This document shows, one piece after another, positions 59,672 through 64,000 of a stretch of DNA of 64,000 nt. Under the pieces are notes generated by a model. It saw only the letters and a list, made by a program, of their open reading frames with translations. It was not told the DNA's origin and ran no database searches. A program made the translations under genes and the position numbers. The DNA comes from Brachyhypopomus gauderio (lineage: Eukaryota; Chordata; Actinopteri; Gymnotiformes; Hypopomidae): NCBI RefSeq assembly GCF_052324685.1, contig NC_135228.1:13712420-13776419 (forward strand), read 5' to 3'. The stretch's first letter is position 1; every line of letters begins with the position of its first letter.

Positions 59672-60119
59672 AATAGTGGACACCGGGTGTGAAGGGTGAG
59701 ACTAAAGAGGGAGCCTGAAACACTTTATCTTCTCAGAGCTTCACAGGAGCAGTGTGCAAAAGCCTGGTTCCTTTACTGGTTTTCTAGTATTTAACAGACG
59801 CTTTTGGGAAACTGACCTTCTGTCTGGGTGTTTCAAAGTCGGATCTGTCCATCTTTCCCTCCTTCAATGTCCAAGGTTACAGTCTACAGAATTTTGCACT
59901 ATAGGCTGACTGAATTATGCACAATAGCCATTAAACCACCAGTGTCTAATAGCAGTAGAGTCAGCTTTGATCTGCACCTCCTCCCCTGTCAGGAGAGGTG
60001 ATAGTGATGACCAGGCATGGGAGTGCTGTGCACGACCAGTATCACCTTCCCAGTAGCTCATGGGTGGAGAAATTAAGCACATTTGCCTGTTAGCCTTACT
60101 GGAATTGTTAATATGCTGT

Positions 60120-60139
60120 AATAAATGGGAACCAATAAA
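60120..60139 (+). terminator. Tandem poly(A) signals of the microprotein gene
   Basis: Two AATAAA hexamers, at 60120-60125 and 60134-60139, about 450 bases after the stop; a third lies near 60191. They define an mRNA whose 3' UTR is too short and too stop-rich to hold a transporter coding region. Confidence 0.7.
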
Positions 60140-60199
60140 CTTCCAAAGTTTTGTATATCAAGTGTTATCAGGGATGACTGTTAGGCAGTTTAATAAAAA

Positions 60200-61767
60200 T
60201 TGCTGACAGACTTTATGCCAGACAGTGTCAAGTACCCCTGTTGTCTTTATGATGTGTAGATGTGAAGTGACTTTCATTTTGCATTTATTTTTGTCCAATT
60301 GTGAGTGGTCTTTTAAATGTCACTGCCCTGCCTTTTACTAGGTCATTTTATGATGTCTTCTGTTCATATGTGGTTATTATGGCACTGTTCATATGTAAGT
60401 ACTTTTCCATCATGGTGCATCATGACGTTTTTTGTAATAAGATTTTTTTAGATTTTGTTTTTTTTACTTCAACATTGTTCATGTTTCATATACATTAATT
60501 TTCCCATAGTAAACATATTATTGGACTTAACCAAGCTGATTTTCTAAAGGGAATACCCATGTTTAAATGTCAATACCTCCAAACAAGCAGGCATGGTGAG
60601 AGCCGAGTGATACAAGCAACAGAAACTTACAGTGGAAGTTCACAGATATTGAGCTACCATTTTCCCCGTCTTGCTTTTGGTGACCAGCTCCAATGTTGAT
60701 GATGAGTGCACTGGTCCATTCTGTTTACACAACCAATTGTGCACCAGGCTTCTGTGCTATAAACAGTCTATGCGTATGGGGCCCTGAATGTCCAGGATGC
60801 TTCTCAGCAGTCCTGCTGACCTCCTGGGAGTTACCTGTGGAACCTTCTAAAGACCGGGCCTTCGAGAGTCCGACAACGCGGTGGGTCCATGTCGCGGGTG
60901 AGCTGTAACATGTAATGAAAGACGGAAGCGTGGGTGTATCAGCAGGGTGACTGTGGGGCACAGCTGCACTGTAGCGTCTGCCCACCGCACTTCCAACAGA
61001 CATGCTGAGAGGAAGCTTGTGCTGACCCATAGGCTCCAGTAGCAGACAGGTCAGCTCTTCCACTAGAGCCTTCAGCCCAGCCATAAGAACATGGCCTTGT
61101 TTAGACGGTGCTGTACAACACGACTATCACACGGTTATTGTTAGTAAATAATTTATTTCCACCAATTTTATTCCAAATTTAAAATTCGTCTTCATGCCTT
61201 TCACACGATGATTATCTATGATGATGATGATGATGATACTACTTAAAAGGTTAGTAAATATAGTCTTATAAGCTTTCTAATATTTAACATCAAGCTGAAA
61301 AATTTATCATTAGACATCCAAATTGCAATTAGGCAGAACATGATTGTATTCAAAGAGCTGCAGCGTTAATCACAAATCTATAACAATATAATTGCTGATT
61401 ACCTGCTAATTTAACAATACTTAGAATTTCTGTAATTGTTACACTATGATAACAGCTACATCAGTTTTGTTACAGTTTCATCTGATTCTTTTCATGTCAT
61501 AACAAGGCCTGTTTGACATCTGAGAGAGAAATGACAATTCAGTATTCCCCCAAACCATTTGGCCCTAAATGAGAGAGAGAGGTTTCCTAACAGTCCCAAA
61601 CGAACTAAAGCAGAGTGGTACGCTTTATAATATAGCATGCATAGCTTATAAGGGTCTCCATTTGTTATCAAGTTTCCAAATAAACTCTATGCCTTACACT
61701 AGAGGCGTTGCTTATAGCAAGAAAAGAAACCAGGAAGCAGTCTTCTTCACGAAGCCTCATGTTCCCA
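60200..61767. other. Intergenic region before the cd74-like gene
   Basis: No convincing gene. A minus-strand open frame of 119 codons (61084-60725) has no recognisable domain or splice context. A minus-strand AATAAA at 61152-61157 may end the cd74-like transcript, giving a 3' UTR of about 0.6 kb. Confidence 0.5.
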
Positions 61768-63714
61768 CTACTCCTGCGCTGGACCTGAAAAATAACACGG
61801 GTGGATAATCTCAGAACAGCTCTATTCTTATTTAATAAACTGCCTTCATCTAATGAAACATCGTTTATAATTATGTAAGATGTGAAGTCGGTTAAGTGAT
61901 AATGGCATCACCTTGTGTGCAGGGATCACGTCTTACCTGCGTTGCACTGAGCAGGACCTTGGACTACAGAGTCGGGGAGCATGTCTCCCTTCTCGTCCAC
62001 GCACCAACACAGCTGGGGTTTCTCCATACACTGCTGAGGAAGGTAGTCGCCCTGCTCGTCACACTGGGGCTTGAAGGAGCCCACGCTGGCCTCCTCCTGA
62101 CACTTGGTCATGGTGTCTGGGGCAAAAGTGTTGGATTTTAGACGCGCAACAGCGCAGCATTGCTGCGAGCACTTGACTCGCGTGTATGTGTAGGATGTGA
62201 GTTGAATGTGTTGGAAGGATGAGGATGAGGAAGAGCAGGTTACCTTTCTTAGGAGCAGGACTGGCTGGAGCCTAAAAAACAAGTAACCAAAAAGTCAGAA
62301 GCTGCACTTTAAAAGAATAGATTTTTTTCTCCTCCTCGCCCTCCTCGCCTTACGCACCTTACTCAACACTGCCACCAAGTGGCCAAGTACTCTTGTTGCA
62401 AAACACATCAAGGCTGTGGCATATATCCAAATACTTCAAATTTGAAAAACTTTTTTTTTAATGTTTCTTACTTTCTTGTCAGTAGTATCTAGCTCATCAA
62501 GCACCATAGGGAGGGATTTCATGGGCACTGCCATCTTCACAGGGGCACGCATGACTGCGCAAGAGGAAGCAAAAGGCAAGTATTTTAAAAATCATTACAA
62601 TGAGGTTAATCACTTTAACAATTCAGACGTGCTTGGCAACTGTTACATCTGTCCATATTACTCTTTTTACATTATACAACATTTTATACATAAATCTGAT
62701 GCAATCAGTAGGCCAGGTACAACCACGAACAAGTCACATTTAACTGAATTGCACGTCAAAGTTAATTCCTGCTTGCCACTGTTGTTAAAACCACAGACAT
62801 TACACCCTTCCTATTTCGTGGCTGGCAGACATGCAGAGTAAAGGGTTTGCGGGTGGGAGGTCACTTGTTTCTGCTTTAACGTTAGTTGCCCGCAGTGAAC
62901 GGTGCAGGAGCTCCTCTGAGACTTACCAGAGGCCTTGCGACTGAGCTCCTCCAGGCGGTCGGAGCGCCTCTCCAGGGTGGAGAGCTTCTCCTTGTGGCTG
63001 TACACCATGTAGGCAGTGAACGCCTGGCCGGCGATGAGCACGGTGGCCAGAAGGGTCAGCCCAGCGACCTTAAACGCCTTCCTGTTGGAAGACCTGCGAG
63101 GCAACGAAAGACCTGAGACGGAAGATCTCAGCGCAGTACTGCCTTGAACGGCCATAGAGCAGCACAATATGATAAAATTCTAACTTTAAAATGACTATAA
63201 GCTTGCACAGGGCTTACTCTGGCCATATTAATGGAGTTTAAATACGATCCTTACATTTGGGTGTTTATTAAATAATTATTTTTATTTTAATTTTAAAATG
63301 GTTTTTCCCGTTCTGACTTTACATCTTTAAAGTTAAAGAACATTAAAGTTTAGTTCAAATAATTATATGTTCCTGAAATTAGCTGAATTATGTTTTAGGT
63401 GTAGGCCTATAAGGCCTAATCTAAAGACTGGTTGTTTATTAATATTGCTGGTTGTATTTGGACCTTCAAATAAAAAAATATCTAAAATTGTCGAATAAGA
63501 ATATATTAACAATATTTTTACTATTTTAAAATCAACAATTCTTCTTTTCCGTGATGAATAATTTTACACCTTAAGACGTATGATGGCTTGAATGTATCGG
63601 CTCAAACAATAAAGAGAAATGAGTGAGTAGTCTCCTTTACCCCCTGCGAGCTCCAGCTGAGTCGGTGCTCTCCTCACTGCGGCTGCGGAGCAGCGGTCCC
63701 TGCGGCACATCCAT
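61768..63714 (-). CDS. cd74: Invariant-chain-like protein (CD74 type) without trimerization domain
   Basis: CD74 escorts MHC class II through the ER and endosomes and shields the groove with CLIP. Six exons on the minus strand: 63714-63641, 63093-62927, 62554-62472, 62271-62244, 62116-61937 and 61784-61768; all GT/AG and in phase, 182 aa. Residues 1-28 are cytosolic, with a leucine pair (GPLLRSRSEE) that may sort to endosomes. A signal anchor is at about 31-55 (VAGLTLLATVLIAGQAFTAY). Luminal residues 56-80 are charged and helical. About 82-105 is a methionine-rich CLIP-like segment (MRAPVKMAVPMKSLPM). A thyroglobulin type-1 domain at about 120-177 has six cysteines including CWCV. The final exon adds GPAQE. 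The trimerization domain between CLIP and the thyroglobulin domain is absent, and the two introns there (200 and 127 bp) have no room for it. This fits a fish invariant-chain-like paralogue. Confidence 0.9.
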
Positions 63715-63861
63715 TTGGGCACTAACTGGCAAAAATCGATGTGGAAACAGGCGCAACAAAACTTCTCTGGCCGAAAAATATTCAGAACTGAGCCACAGAC
63801 AGCAACAGTGAAAGAGGAAAATCCCCTCCAGATACTCACGGTTACACTTTGCTTTCCTCTG

Positions 63862-63883
63862 ATTGGCTGTGCCTGATGCATCA
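63862..63883 (-). promoter_or_regulatory. Y-box and CRE-like motif upstream of the cd74-like gene
   Basis: On the minus strand a CRE-like TGATGCATCA (63883-63874) is followed by CAGCCAATCAG, an inverted CCAAT or Y-box (63866-63862 core), about 150 bases before the ATG. These resemble the X2 and Y parts of the MHC class II SXY module. The spacing is only about 7 bp, shorter than the usual 18-20, and no clear X1 box is seen. The assignment is tentative. Confidence 0.4.
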
Positions 63884-64000
63884 TCAGTTGAGAGCAGAAA
63901 TCTGGATTTTATTGCACTGAGCCCTTTTTATGAAAGTTAGCAGCCTCATAAACACGGTTCTGACCGCTTCACTGTTTAGGTCGCTATTGACAAAACAATA

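Noticed and set aside
60725-61084. 119-codon minus-strand frame
   Set aside because: No recognised domain, no splice partners and unremarkable composition. It was considered as an slc35a4 remnant, but it is on the wrong strand and has no membrane segments.
59690-61100. Searched for an SLC35A4 transporter remnant after the microprotein
   Set aside because: No frame with repeated hydrophobic segments or transporter motifs in any frame by eye; poly(A) signals intervene.
62117-62471. Searched for a hidden CD74 trimerization exon
   Set aside because: Neither the 127-bp nor the 200-bp intron holds an open segment resembling the trimer domain.

Overview
The window is nuclear DNA from a teleost fish. 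The evidence is vertebrate genes with compact introns, fish-type Tc1 and hAT DNA transposons, very dense CA/GA microsatellites, and a fish-type invariant-chain gene with a thyroglobulin domain. I could not fix the species. No retrovirus, LTR element or bacterial sequence was seen.

Layout. (1) 1-13.1 kb: no recognisable gene; AT-rich unique DNA with a few CT/GT repeats, lying 3' of a homeobox gene. (2) 13.1-16.2 kb, minus: a five-exon aristaless-related homeobox gene (arx type, 422 aa). (3) 17.26-19.09 kb, plus: spag16 (PF20), a 610-aa central-apparatus WD40 protein in one uninterrupted exon, with an RFX-type X-box 54 bp before the ATG. (4) 19.78-24.72 kb, plus: ccdc82 (seven coding exons, 485 aa), with a Tc1 element in intron 3 and a short TIR element in intron 6. 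(5) 25.47-27.18 kb, minus: pomp, proteasome maturation protein (142 aa). (6) 27.49 kb, plus: tRNA-Cys(GCA). (7) 27.6-30.9 kb: mostly repeats, with one orphan exon-like stretch. (8) 32.68-56.80 kb, minus: apbb3 (Fe65-like; twelve coding exons, 481 aa). Its introns hold a second Tc1, a palindromic hAT MITE, a non-autonomous hAT element, a hAT nested inside an IS630/mariner-like element, several mini- and microsatellites and a ~0.9-kb 24-bp minisatellite. (9) 58.54-59.67 kb, plus: a three-exon gene for the conserved microprotein that mammals encode as an upstream ORF of SLC35A4. Here no transporter ORF follows before the poly(A) signals. (10) 61.77-63.71 kb, minus: a short invariant-chain-like gene (cd74 type, 182 aa) with membrane anchor, CLIP-like segment and thyroglobulin type-1 domain but no trimerization exons.

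The genes do not form one pathway. apbb3 and the microprotein gene are head to head, the order known for human APBB3-SLC35A4, so that arrangement looks ancestral. ccdc82 and pomp are convergent; arx and spag16 are divergent. The most notable points are the stand-alone SLC35A4-type microprotein gene, the intronless spag16 with an apparent ciliary promoter motif, the trimer-less invariant chain, and TG microsatellites that act as 3' splice-site tracts in two genes. Exon boundaries were read by eye from splice signals, reading-frame phase and protein similarity from memory; no alignment was run.
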